Of a stretch of 6,407 nt of DNA, positions 1 through 5,958 are shown piece by piece. The notes below the pieces were generated by a model. That model was not told the origin of the DNA. It was given only the letters and a program-made list of their open reading frames with translations, and made no database searches. The stretch spans positions 1-6,407 of the forward strand of contig JAFGKN010000315.1 in assembly GCA_016928605.1 (NCBI GenBank), written 5' to 3'. The stretch is from Planctomycetota bacterium (GTDB lineage Bacteria; Planctomycetota; UBA8108). The translations under genes and the position numbers were made by a program. The first letter of the stretch is position 1. Each line of letters starts with the position of its first letter.

Positions 1-154
1 CGGACCTGCCGCCGCCCGTCATGGCGCCGTAGCCGAGTTTGGACTCGTCGTCGAGACGCGTGAGCCTAAGGCGCTTGTTGAAGGCCTTGAGGGCCGCCTT
101 GAGCTCTTCGCGGGTGGGTGAACCGGCCGGCTGCGCAGCCTCGGACTCTTCCAT
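1..154 (-). CDS. Small uncharacterised protein, N-terminal 51 residues (runs off left edge)
   Basis: Reading leftward from the ATG at 154-152 gives an open frame of 51 codons to the window edge, so the C-terminus is missing. An AGGAG Shine-Dalgarno (complement of 161-165) sits 6 nt before the ATG and supports this start. After a polar, acidic first 13 residues comes an amphipathic, basic helix-like stretch (REELKAALKAFNKRLRLTRL, residues 15-34), then DDESKLGYGAMTGGGRS. There is no signal peptide or membrane segment, so it is probably cytoplasmic. The pattern of a K/R-rich helix followed by LTRLDxES and a Gly-rich turn matches, from memory, a short conserved hypothetical protein common in Planctomycetota. 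I know of no assigned function. It is transcribed divergently from the oxidoreductase at 392. Reality of the gene is fairly likely; function is unknown. Confidence 0.7.
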   Translation of the reverse strand, partial: MEESEAAQPAGSPTREELKAALKAFNKRLRLTRLDDESKLGYGAMTGGGRS

Positions 155-252
155 GCGATGCTCCTGTCCAGTCTGCTGAAACGATGAACAGCACGCACCA
201 GGCTACCACCTCCGACCTCGCCGGAGAAGAGCCTCGGCAGCCGCCCAGCGGC

Positions 253-258
253 TAGGAT
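253..258 (+). promoter_or_regulatory. Candidate -10 element TAGGAT, upstream of oxidoreductase
   Basis: TAGGAT, preceded by GCGGC, lies 133 nt before the oxidoreductase ATG. Near-identical boxes stand before the beta-helix gene and the last gene in the window but not before the sulfatase, which is what one would expect if the oxidoreductase and sulfatase share a promoter. No good -35 hexamer lies 16-18 nt upstream, so this is a motif-level guess. Confidence 0.3.
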
Positions 259-263
259 GCACG

Positions 264-276
264 CCGTCCAGGACGG
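264..276. promoter_or_regulatory. 13-bp dyad, possible operator near the transcription start
   Basis: CCGTCC-A-GGACGG is a perfect inverted repeat with a single central base. It begins 6 nt after the TAGGAT box, so if that box is a -10 the dyad covers the expected transcription start, a usual place for a repressor site. As RNA it could not fold well because the loop is one base, which favours a DNA-level role if it has any. Short GC-rich dyads also arise by chance in this composition. Confidence 0.25.
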
Positions 277-313
277 TTGGCCGTTGCGCGCCCGTGCTTT
301 TTGCCGTGAGATG

Positions 314-343
314 GGACTCGGCGGTCCCAGGACCGCCGGGTCT
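314..343 (+). promoter_or_regulatory. Strong hairpin in the oxidoreductase 5' leader
   Basis: The arms 314-326 and 331-343 pair over 13 positions (11 Watson-Crick, 2 G-U) around a four-base CCAG loop. The inner core CGGCGGTC / GACCGCCG is perfect. No T-run follows on the plus strand, so it is not a standard intrinsic terminator of plus-strand transcripts. It ends 37 nt before the Shine-Dalgarno and does not sequester it directly. It could stabilise the mRNA, bind a regulator, or be a DNA site; the sequence does not decide between these. Confidence 0.4.
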
Positions 344-391
344 GCAGGACTCAGGGTTTGCCAGCCGAGCGCCGAGAGCGGGAGAGCACCG

Positions 392-1690
392 ATGCGACAG
401 GATGGAGCGAGATCGAGCGTCACACGCCGCCGTTTTCTCAAGGCCTGTGCCGGGACGGGCGCCGCGATCCTGGCGCCGATGGTCGCGCCGAGCAGCGCGC
501 TGGGGCTCGGAGGAGCGGTCGCTCCCAGCGACCGGATCGCGCTGGGCGGCATCGGCATCCGGCATCGCGGCGGCTACGTCCTGGGGTTCTTCCTCGATCA
601 GCCCGACGTGCGTTTCGCGGCCATCGCCGATGTCCGGGCGGATCAGCGGCAGGCCGTCAAGGCGGCGGCGGATCGGCGCTATGGCAACAGCGATTGCGCC
701 GTTTACCGCGATTTCCGCGAGCTGCTCGCGCGCGACGACATCGACGCCGTGCTGATCGCGACCGGCGACCGGTGGCACGCACTGGCGTCGATCCTGGCGG
801 CGAGGGCCGGCAAGGACATCTACTCGGAGAAGCCCTGCGCGATGACGATCGGCCTCGCCCGGTCCCTCGCGGACGCGATCCGCCGGCACGGGAGGGTGTT
901 CCAGGCCGGCACCCAGCGCCGCACGGTCGGCAACTTCATCCACGCCGTCCGGCTCGCCCAGGAGGGAGCGATCGGCAGGCTGCATACGCTTCACGCTTCC
1001 ATCTACCGGCTGCGAGAGGATCACAGCTGGCTGCCGGCCCAGCCCGAGCCGCCGAAGGATGTCGTCGACTGGGACCTGTGGCTGGGGCCGGCTCCGTGGC
1101 GTCCCTTCAACCAGCGCTACGTCGACGGCGGCTGGCGCGGATACTTCGACTTCGACTCCGGCGCCACTCTGCTCGACTGGGGCGCGCACACCCTCGATCT
1201 CTGCCAGTGGGCCAACCAGGCCGACTCCACCACGCCCGTCGAGTTCGAGCCGGTCGAGAGCGAGACCGACAACGTCATCGCCGGCCGGTACGCCAACGGC
1301 GTGAAGGTCGTCCTGCGCTCGGAGGGCTGGCTCGGGCTCGGCACCTGCCCCGTCCGCTTCGAGGGCGACGAGGGATGGGTCGAGACCGGCGACACCGGGC
1401 GGATCGCCATCTCCCCGGAGTCACTTCGGCCCCGGAGCCTGAGCGGCGTCATAGCCGGCACCTCGCCCCAGTACCACGTGCGCGATTTCCTCGACTGCGT
1501 CAAGTCGCGCGCGAGGCCGGCGGCCAACGCGGACATCGCCTGCTACTCCCACATCGCCTGCCACGCAGCCTACATGGCGTGGAAGCTGCGGCGCAAGGTG
1601 ACCTTCGACCCGGTCAAGGAGGAGTTCGTCGGCGACGACGAGGCCAACCGCATGCGGACGCACGCCATGCGCGAGCCGTGGCGGGTCTGA
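392..1690 (+). CDS. Tat-exported Gfo/Idh/MocA family oxidoreductase
   Basis: This 432-residue protein belongs to the Gfo/Idh/MocA family of NAD(P)-dependent sugar and polyol dehydrogenases. The ATG at 392 is chosen because GGAG (381-384) precedes it by 7 nt and the protein then opens with a Tat signal: TRRRFLK at residues 11-17 followed by a weakly hydrophobic Ala-rich stretch. A Rossmann fold follows, with the nucleotide-binding turn GIGIRHRG (53-60) and an acidic residue ending the second strand (IAD, 78-80). The family EKP motif is at 146-148. The C-terminal substrate domain has WDLWLGPAPWRPFN (227-240) and DWGAHTLD (262-269), whose His is the likely catalytic residue. Length is normal. 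Members with Tat signals act in the periplasm with a pre-bound cofactor; some relatives (GH109) instead cleave alpha-N-acetylgalactosaminides by an NAD-dependent route, so glycosidase activity is an alternative. The exact substrate cannot be read from sequence. The sulfatase downstream suggests a sugar from a sulfated glycan. Confidence 0.9.
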   Translation: MRQDGARSSVTRRRFLKACAGTGAAILAPMVAPSSALGLGGAVAPSDRIALGGIGIRHRGGYVLGFFLDQPDVRFAAIADVRADQRQAVKAAADRRYGNSDCAVYRDFRELLARDDIDAVLIATGDRWHALASILAARAGKDIYSEKPCAMTIGLARSLADAIRRHGRVFQAGTQRRTVGNFIHAVRLAQEGAIGRLHTLHASIYRLREDHSWLPAQPEPPKDVVDWDLWLGPAPWRPFNQRYVDGGWRGYFDFDSGATLLDWGAHTLDLCQWANQADSTTPVEFEPVESETDNVIAGRYANGVKVVLRSEGWLGLGTCPVRFEGDEGWVETGDTGRIAISPESLRPRSLSGVIAGTSPQYHVRDFLDCVKSRARPAANADIACYSHIACHAAYMAWKLRRKVTFDPVKEEFVGDDEANRMRTHAMREPWRV

Positions 1691-1796
1691 TGGCCGAGAG
1701 GACGTGCTGGAGGACCGCCGCCACGGCGGAGTGGCGCGCGAATGGAGCAGAGCCAGCGCGCACGACCGCGTGACACCTGCAACAGGGAGGCGAGAG
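1691..1796 (+). other. Oxidoreductase-sulfatase spacer
   Basis: The 106-nt spacer has one small hairpin (CCGCCG at 1715-1720, CCA loop, CGGCGG at 1724-1729) with no T-run, and ends in the sulfatase Shine-Dalgarno GGGAGG (1785-1790). It has no TAGRAT box like those before the other plus-strand genes. I infer that the two genes are cotranscribed. Confidence 0.45.
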
Positions 1797-3413
1797 ATGA
1801 GACGAGCCAACAGGGGCAAGGCCGCGTGGGACGTGGCAATCCGCGGCCCCGGCGGGGCGATGGCGCTCGCGGCCGCGGTCGGCGTGATCCTCGCCATCAA
1901 CGCGACCGACGCGTTTGCGACGCCGGCGCAGGAGGTGCTCCGCGCCTCGCCCGGCAAGACCGGAAGCGAGGACCGCGCGGCGGACCGCCTCAACATCCTC
2001 CTCTTCACCGCGGATGACCTGCACGACGAGTCGGTCGGAGCGTTCGGCGGCCGGCCCGAGGGCCTGACGCCGCGTCTCGACCGCTTCGCCCGCCAGGGGA
2101 TGCGCTTCGACCGCGCGCATGTCAACGCCGCGATCTGCGCGCCGAGCCGCGCGGTCATCGCGACGGGCCTCTACAGCCACCGCAGCGGCGCCATGGGCTT
2201 TTTCAAGGCCCGCGCCGGCACGCCCGACATCGTGACGACCTTCCAGCGCGCGGGCTACCTCGCCGGCATCCTCGGCAAGGTCGGCCACTCCACGCCGACC
2301 GACTCCATGCGGTGGGACTACGAGTTCGACCAGAAGGACCTCGGCAACGGACGGAATCCGGAGATCTACCACCAGCGCAGCCGGACGTTCCTCGAGCGCT
2401 GCCGGAAGGAGGGCAAGCCCTTCTACTTCATGGTCAACTCCCACGACCCGCACCGACCCTACTGCAATCCCGAAAGGCTCACCGCGGGCGCGGCGATGCC
2501 CTCGCGGATCTACAAGCCGTCCGAGGTCGCGGTGCCGGGCTTCCTTCCGGATCTGCCGGGCGTCCGGGAAGAGCTGAGCCAGTACCTCAACTCGGCGCGG
2601 CGGCTCGATGATACCTTCGGGAGAGTCCTCGACGCTCTCGAGGAGTCAGGCTTTGCGCGCAGCACGCTGGTGGTCTTCCTGTCGGACAACGGCATCGCCG
2701 TGCCCTTCGCGAAGTGCAACACCTGGTTCCACAGCACGCGCACCCCGCTGCTGGTCCGCTGGCCCGGCGTCGTCGAGGCGGGGAGCGAGAACCGCGGCGA
2801 TTTCGTGTCGGGCGTCGATCTCTTCCCCACGTTCCTCGAGGCGGCCGGCGTCGTGGGCCCGGAGTCGCTGGACGGGCGGTCGTTCGTGCCGCTCCTGAGG
2901 GGCAAGACGCAGACGGGCAGGGACCACGTCTTCACCCAGATCGACAAGAAGGCCGGAGGCGACGCCGTTCCCATGCGATGCGTCCAGAGCCGCAGGTACG
3001 GCTACATCTACAGTCCCTTCAGCGACGGGCGGCACGTCTACCGGAACAACAACGAGGGCCTGTGCATGAAGGCGATGCAGGAGGCGGCGAGGAGCGATCC
3101 GGCCGTCGCCGCGCGCATCGCGCTCTTCCGGTACCGCGTGCCCGAGGAGCTCTATGACCTCGAGAAGGATCCCGACTGCCTGAAGAACCTCATCGACAGC
3201 CCGGAGCACCGCAAGGCGATCGACGCGCTTCGGGCGCGCCTGCACGCCTGGATGGAGGCGACCGCCGATCCGATGCTCGAGGCTTTCCTCAACCGCTCCG
3301 ACCGCGCCGCCGTGGACGCCGCGATGCGGAACGCGTACGGCGCGCCGGCTGCGGATGCGCCGCGGGGAAAGAAGCGGCAGCAGGAGACGAAGGCCAAGGC
3401 CGCGCGGGACTGA
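1797..3413 (+). CDS. Secreted formylglycine-dependent sulfatase, heparan N-sulfatase (sulfamidase)-like
   Basis: This 538-residue type I sulfatase removes sulfate from a sugar. GGGAGG (1785-1790) is 6 nt before the ATG and decides the start over an in-frame ATG at 1704. Residues 20-41 form an export signal with a hydrophobic core and an AFA cleavage-like site near residue 41. Metal-site TADD is at 71-74, and CAPSR (114-118) followed by TGLY carries the Cys converted to formylglycine. K161 and H164 (GKVGHS), HDPHRP (216-221) and SDNG (296-299) match the other active-site segments. Several segments recall human SGSH and bacterial S1_8 relatives: HDPHR, SDNGI, PMRxVQ (392-397), ELYDLEKDP (451-459) and a W followed by a DP near 485-492. 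N-sulfoglucosamine or a related sulfated hexosamine is thus a plausible, unproven substrate. Length is usual. The required formylglycine-generating enzyme is not in the window. The basic Ala/Lys-rich tail (about 515-538) lies outside the fold and coincides with a repeat described separately. Confidence 0.9.
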   Translation: MRRANRGKAAWDVAIRGPGGAMALAAAVGVILAINATDAFATPAQEVLRASPGKTGSEDRAADRLNILLFTADDLHDESVGAFGGRPEGLTPRLDRFARQGMRFDRAHVNAAICAPSRAVIATGLYSHRSGAMGFFKARAGTPDIVTTFQRAGYLAGILGKVGHSTPTDSMRWDYEFDQKDLGNGRNPEIYHQRSRTFLERCRKEGKPFYFMVNSHDPHRPYCNPERLTAGAAMPSRIYKPSEVAVPGFLPDLPGVREELSQYLNSARRLDDTFGRVLDALEESGFARSTLVVFLSDNGIAVPFAKCNTWFHSTRTPLLVRWPGVVEAGSENRGDFVSGVDLFPTFLEAAGVVGPESLDGRSFVPLLRGKTQTGRDHVFTQIDKKAGGDAVPMRCVQSRRYGYIYSPFSDGRHVYRNNNEGLCMKAMQEAARSDPAVAARIALFRYRVPEELYDLEKDPDCLKNLIDSPEHRKAIDALRARLHAWMEATADPMLEAFLNRSDRAAVDAAMRNAYGAPAADAPRGKKRQQETKAKAARD

Positions 3414-3463
3414 CGGCCGGCTGCGGATGCGTCGCCGAGGAGGCAGCGGCAGATGGCGAAGGC
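3344..3463 (+). repeat. Diverged tandem duplication across the sulfatase stop codon
   Basis: The 16-mer GCCGGCTGCGGATGCG occurs at 3344-3359 and again at 3416-3431, 72 nt later. Without gaps the match continues to 3384 / 3456 (33 of 41 positions identical). A 3-nt gap then brings CGAAGGC at 3388-3394 into line with 3457-3463. Copy 1 encodes the tail of the sulfatase; copy 2 is just after its TGA (3411-3413). The 72-nt offset keeps the frame, so copy 2 would read PAADASPRRQRQMAKASA, resembling the real tail PAADAPRGKKRQQETKAKA. The likeliest reading is an old slippage or unequal-recombination duplication of the gene's 3' end. Confidence 0.7.
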
Positions 3464-3605
3464 ATCGGCGTCTGGTGGCGCGCCTGGAAGAGCGGGCGTG
3501 GGGGGATGCCCTGCGGTAGAATCGGCGGTGTCGTTCCGCAGCCGAGATCCCGCCGGCGTCGCCGGCCGGAGTAGGCGGATCCTACTGCTTCCACGGGAGA
3601 CATCC
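3414..3605 (+). other. Sulfatase to beta-helix gene spacer
   Basis: The 192-nt spacer begins with the second copy of the tail repeat, then carries a TAGAAT box (3517-3522). Next come GCCGGC-GTC-GCCGGC (3552-3566), which can fold back on itself, and AGTAGG-CGGAT-CCTACT (3570-3586), a small hairpin ending 8 nt before the Shine-Dalgarno GGGAG (3595-3599). No in-frame stop interrupts it, but composition and position indicate leader rather than coding sequence. No clear terminator with a T-run follows the sulfatase. Confidence 0.5.
3517..3522 (+). promoter_or_regulatory. Candidate -10 element TAGAAT, upstream of beta-helix gene
   Basis: TAGAAT matches five of six bases of the sigma-70 -10 consensus and lies 83 nt before the ATG at 3606. 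It is preceded by GCGG, as are the similar boxes elsewhere in the window. No TTGACA-like hexamer lies at the right distance upstream. It suggests that this gene has its own promoter rather than depending on the sulfatase transcript. Confidence 0.4.
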
Positions 3606-5795
3606 ATGCGTCGAGCTCTCACTCTCCTCGGCGTCGCACTCCTGGCGGCGCCGCTCGCGGCGCGGCCGTCGCCGCTTCCGGTGGATCGCGCCGAAGGCGT
3701 AGGGGCGAGCCTCGAGCTCACTGCCGAGGTCGTGCCGGACGAGCGGATCGCGAGCGGCGCGGAGTGGCGCTTCTTCCGCGGCCGCGCGGAGCCCTCGGAT
3801 GGCACGCTCGACTGGACGCTGCCCGCCTTCGACGACTCCTCGTGGGAGACCGGCGCCGCCGGCATCGGCTACGGAGACGGCGACGACGCGACGGTGCTCT
3901 CCGACATGGAGGATGCCTACACCACCGTCTACGCGCGGAAGAGCTTCGAGGTGATCGATCCGGACAGCATCGGGATCCTCGAGCTGAGCATCGACTTCGA
4001 CGACGGCTTCATCGCGTTCGTGAACGGCCGCGAGATCGCTCGCTTCAACGCGGGTCCGGCAGGGAGCTTCCCCGCCCACGACGGCGTGGCGAGCGATGCG
4101 CACGAAGCGGGGGATCCGATGACCTTCACGATCACCGGCGCGGCATCCTTCCTCGCTGCCGGGGCGAACGCGCTCGCCGTGATGGGCCTCAACGACGACA
4201 TCGGCAGCTCCGACTTCAGCCTGCATCCTCGCCTGCGGACGGATGGCCCCCTCGGCGCGGGCTGCGGCGGCGATGTCTACGTGTCCGGGGACGAAGTCCT
4301 GCTCGCCGGCACGGCGCCGGACGGGACGAGCGAGGTGAGGGTGAACGGCGAGATCGCCCTTCTCGTGCCCGCCGAGAGCCGCTGGTCGTGCCGCGCTCCG
4401 ATCCCGGCAGGAGGCGGGATCCTGCTGGTGGAGGCGATGGATGCCGGCGGCGGCGTGATCGCCGGGCGGACTCTGAACGCCGTTGCAGCCACTCCCTTCT
4501 CCGGCGAGGTTGTCGGCGATCTCACGTTGCCGGCAGGCGAAAGCCCCTACGTCGTCATCGGCGAGATCGCGGTGCGCGCGGGGGGACGGCTGGCGATCGA
4601 GCCCGGCTGCGAGCTCCTGATCCGGCCCGGCGTGGGCTTCCTGGTCGAGGGAAGCATCCGGGCCATCGGCACCGAGGAGGCCCCCATCCGGTTCACGCGC
4701 CTGCCGTGCCAGGAGAGCTGGGGATTCTTCGAGTTCGACGGCTCCCGCGGCGAGAACCTCTTCGCGCACTGCGAGTGGTCCTTCGGCGGCGGCGACCCCG
4801 GCTGCCTCACCCTCGAGGACAGCGATCTGGAGCTCGATCACTGCATCATCCGAGACATCGACGGCGAGGGCGTCCACGCGGTGGGATGCATGACGCGGAT
4901 CCGCCACTGCCTCACCGAGCGGACCGAGGAGGCTCTGAGCCTCGACGCGGGCGACACCTTGGTCGAGTACTGCATCGTGCGCAACACCACCGGCAAGAGC
5001 GACCTGATCGATCTCAACGACTCCGATCCGCCGGCGCGCATCGCGTTCAACGAGATCTACGGAACGACCGACGATGGGCTCGACATCGACCGCGGCGAGG
5101 TCCTCCTCGAGGGCAACATCATCCACGACTGCGGCGACCAGGCGATGTCGCTGGTCGGGGAGGGCTCCGCGACCGTCCGGTCCAACATCTGCTACGGGAA
5201 CGGCCACGGGCTGTCGGTCAAGGACTCCTTCGTGTGCGTCGCGGAGCAGAGCACCTTCGCCTTCAACAGCGAGACAGGCGTGCGAGCGATCGAGAAGACC
5301 GCCGGCAACGGCGGAGGGATCGTCACGCTCAAGGACTCGATCGTCTGGGGCAACGGAGACGATCTGCTCGTCGAGGCGGATGGCTCCATCGATGCCTCCT
5401 ACTGCGACGTCGGCGACGAGCTGGTGGACGGTCCCGGCAACATCAGCGCCGATCCGCTCTTCGCGGATGCCGCCGCCGGCGACTTCCGCCTGTCGGCCGG
5501 ATCCCCCTGCATCGGCGTGGCCTCCGACGGCGGCGACCTCGGTGCTTTGCCTTGCGGCACTCCTCCGCCGTCCCATCTTCGCGGGGATTTCACCGACGAC
5601 CGGAAGGTCGACATCGCGGATGCGATCGCGGCGCTCGCCTTCATCTTCCAGGGAGGCGCGCCGCCGCGGTGCGCGGATGTCGCCGACGCGAACACCGACG
5701 GAGACGTCGACATCTCCGATCCGATCTTCACGCTTCTCTTCCTCTTCGCTGGCGGCCCGGCGCCGGATCCGGCCGAGACGGACTGCGCCGGCTGA
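3606..5795 (+). CDS. Secreted multidomain beta-helix protein with C-terminal dockerin-like repeats
   Basis: GGGAG (3595-3599), 6 nt before the ATG, plus an immediate signal peptide (MRRALTLLGVALLAAPLAA) fix the start of this 729-residue protein. Residues about 50-210 form a galactose-binding-like beta-sandwich module: EWRFFRG, FDDSSW (75-80), GIGYGDGDDATVL (86-98) and DDGFIAFVNG (132-141). Residues about 222-290 look Ig-like, with VRVNGE and a W before the final strand. A right-handed parallel beta-helix runs from about 318 to 650. It opens with the cap IAVRAGGRLAIEPG, has rungs such as NEIYGTTDDGLDI, NIIHDCGDQAMSL and NICYGNGHGLSV, and closes with ADPLFADAAAGDFRLSAGSPC. Residues 659-729 are two dockerin-like EF-hand repeats. 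Such proteins are exported; a role in binding or cleaving polysaccharide is possible since several lyases share the helix, but I see no catalytic signature. It is best called a hypothetical secreted protein. Confidence 0.85.
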   Translation: MRRALTLLGVALLAAPLAARPSPLPVDRAEGVGASLELTAEVVPDERIASGAEWRFFRGRAEPSDGTLDWTLPAFDDSSWETGAAGIGYGDGDDATVLSDMEDAYTTVYARKSFEVIDPDSIGILELSIDFDDGFIAFVNGREIARFNAGPAGSFPAHDGVASDAHEAGDPMTFTITGAASFLAAGANALAVMGLNDDIGSSDFSLHPRLRTDGPLGAGCGGDVYVSGDEVLLAGTAPDGTSEVRVNGEIALLVPAESRWSCRAPIPAGGGILLVEAMDAGGGVIAGRTLNAVAATPFSGEVVGDLTLPAGESPYVVIGEIAVRAGGRLAIEPGCELLIRPGVGFLVEGSIRAIGTEEAPIRFTRLPCQESWGFFEFDGSRGENLFAHCEWSFGGGDPGCLTLEDSDLELDHCIIRDIDGEGVHAVGCMTRIRHCLTERTEEALSLDAGDTLVEYCIVRNTTGKSDLIDLNDSDPPARIAFNEIYGTTDDGLDIDRGEVLLEGNIIHDCGDQAMSLVGEGSATVRSNICYGNGHGLSVKDSFVCVAEQSTFAFNSETGVRAIEKTAGNGGGIVTLKDSIVWGNGDDLLVEADGSIDASYCDVGDELVDGPGNISADPLFADAAAGDFRLSAGSPCIGVASDGGDLGALPCGTPPPSHLRGDFTDDRKVDIADAIAALAFIFQGGAPPRCADVADANTDGDVDISDPIFTLLFLFAGGPAPDPAETDCAG
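5580..5792 (+). other. Tandem dockerin-like calcium-binding tail of the beta-helix protein
   Basis: Residues 659-729 contain two copies of the pattern D-x-N-x-D-G-x-x-D-I-x-D, then a hydrophobic helix, GG, Pro-rich linker and Cys. Copy 2 (D694, N696, D698, G699, D702, D705) is canonical. Copy 1 (D661, T663, D665, R666, D669, D672) has Thr for Asn and Arg for Gly, so its calcium loop may be weak. Helices AIAALAFIFQGG and PIFTLLFLFAGG, and C689 and C727, are equivalent positions. Planctomycete secreted proteins often end like this; no matching cohesin is in the window. Confidence 0.75.
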
Positions 5796-5833
5796 GTCTT
5801 CACGACTCGGGCGCAACACTGCCCCTGAGGGGC
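5792..5833 (+). terminator. Weak hairpins after the beta-helix gene, possible terminator
   Basis: Two short hairpins follow or overlap the stop codon. The first is 5792-5798 with 5804-5810 (GAGTC / GACTC core plus a G-U and a C-G pair, loop TTCAC). The second is GCCCC-TGA-GGGGC at 5821-5833. Neither has a T-run, so intrinsic termination is doubtful; transcript 3'-end protection is an equal possibility. Confidence 0.2.
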
Positions 5834-5877
5834 TCGAGGCCTGCGGCTGGCAGGTGGCGTCTGCGTTCAGGAGCGGA

Positions 5878-5883
5878 TAGGAT
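5878..5883 (+). promoter_or_regulatory. Candidate -10 element TAGGAT, upstream of last gene
   Basis: TAGGAT preceded by GCGGA lies 75 nt before the chosen ATG at 5959, closely matching the box at 253-258 including its GCGG prefix. It sits in the 163-nt spacer 5796-5958, which otherwise shows only the hairpins after the preceding gene. No recognisable -35 is present. Confidence 0.35.
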
Positions 5884-5958
5884 AGCGGTCTTTCGGGGTC
5901 GATGGCTGCGAGCATCCTCGCAAGACAGTTTCATAGCTGCACCCAGAGGAACAAGAGC

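Larger units (their letters stand above)
155..391. other. Divergent intergenic region and oxidoreductase 5' leader
   Basis: This 237-nt gap separates two divergent start codons. It holds, left to right on the plus strand, the minus-strand Shine-Dalgarno (161-165), a TAGGAT box (253-258), a 13-bp dyad (264-276), a long hairpin (314-343) and the plus-strand Shine-Dalgarno GGAG (381-384). The frame of the oxidoreductase is open upstream to an ATG at 257, but that extension would put 45 residues in front of a textbook Tat signal. I therefore treat it as non-coding leader. No convincing -35 hexamer was found for either direction. Confidence 0.6.

Noticed and set aside
257..391. Longer start for the oxidoreductase at the ATG at 257
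   Set aside because: It would place 45 residues before a standard Tat motif. The ATG at 392 has a good Shine-Dalgarno at proper spacing.
203..1189. A 328-codon minus-strand frame opposite the oxidoreductase
   Set aside because: Low-complexity Arg/Asp/Val/Ala product with no motif, and it lies opposite a well-supported gene.
1715..1729. CCGCCG-CCA-CGGCGG as a terminator between oxidoreductase and sulfatase
   Set aside because: Six-base stem with no T-run; such GC dyads are common here and the genes look cotranscribed.
1742..2017. A 91-codon frame starting with an ATG in the oxidoreductase-sulfatase spacer
   Set aside because: It runs into the sulfatase in another frame, is Arg/Gly-rich and has no Shine-Dalgarno.
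3411..3605. Readthrough fusion of sulfatase and beta-helix protein: the TGA at 3411-3413 is the only stop in that frame between the two genes
   Set aside because: A 64-codon stop-free spacer is not surprising at this GC content. The second gene has its own Shine-Dalgarno and signal peptide, which would make no sense inside a fusion.
3582..5915. A 777-codon open frame on the minus strand opposite the beta-helix gene
   Set aside because: It mirrors the coding gene in a GC-rich sequence where antisense stops are rare. Its product is rich in Ala, Arg, Asp, Val and Glu with no domain pattern, while the plus-strand product has a signal peptide and recognisable modules.
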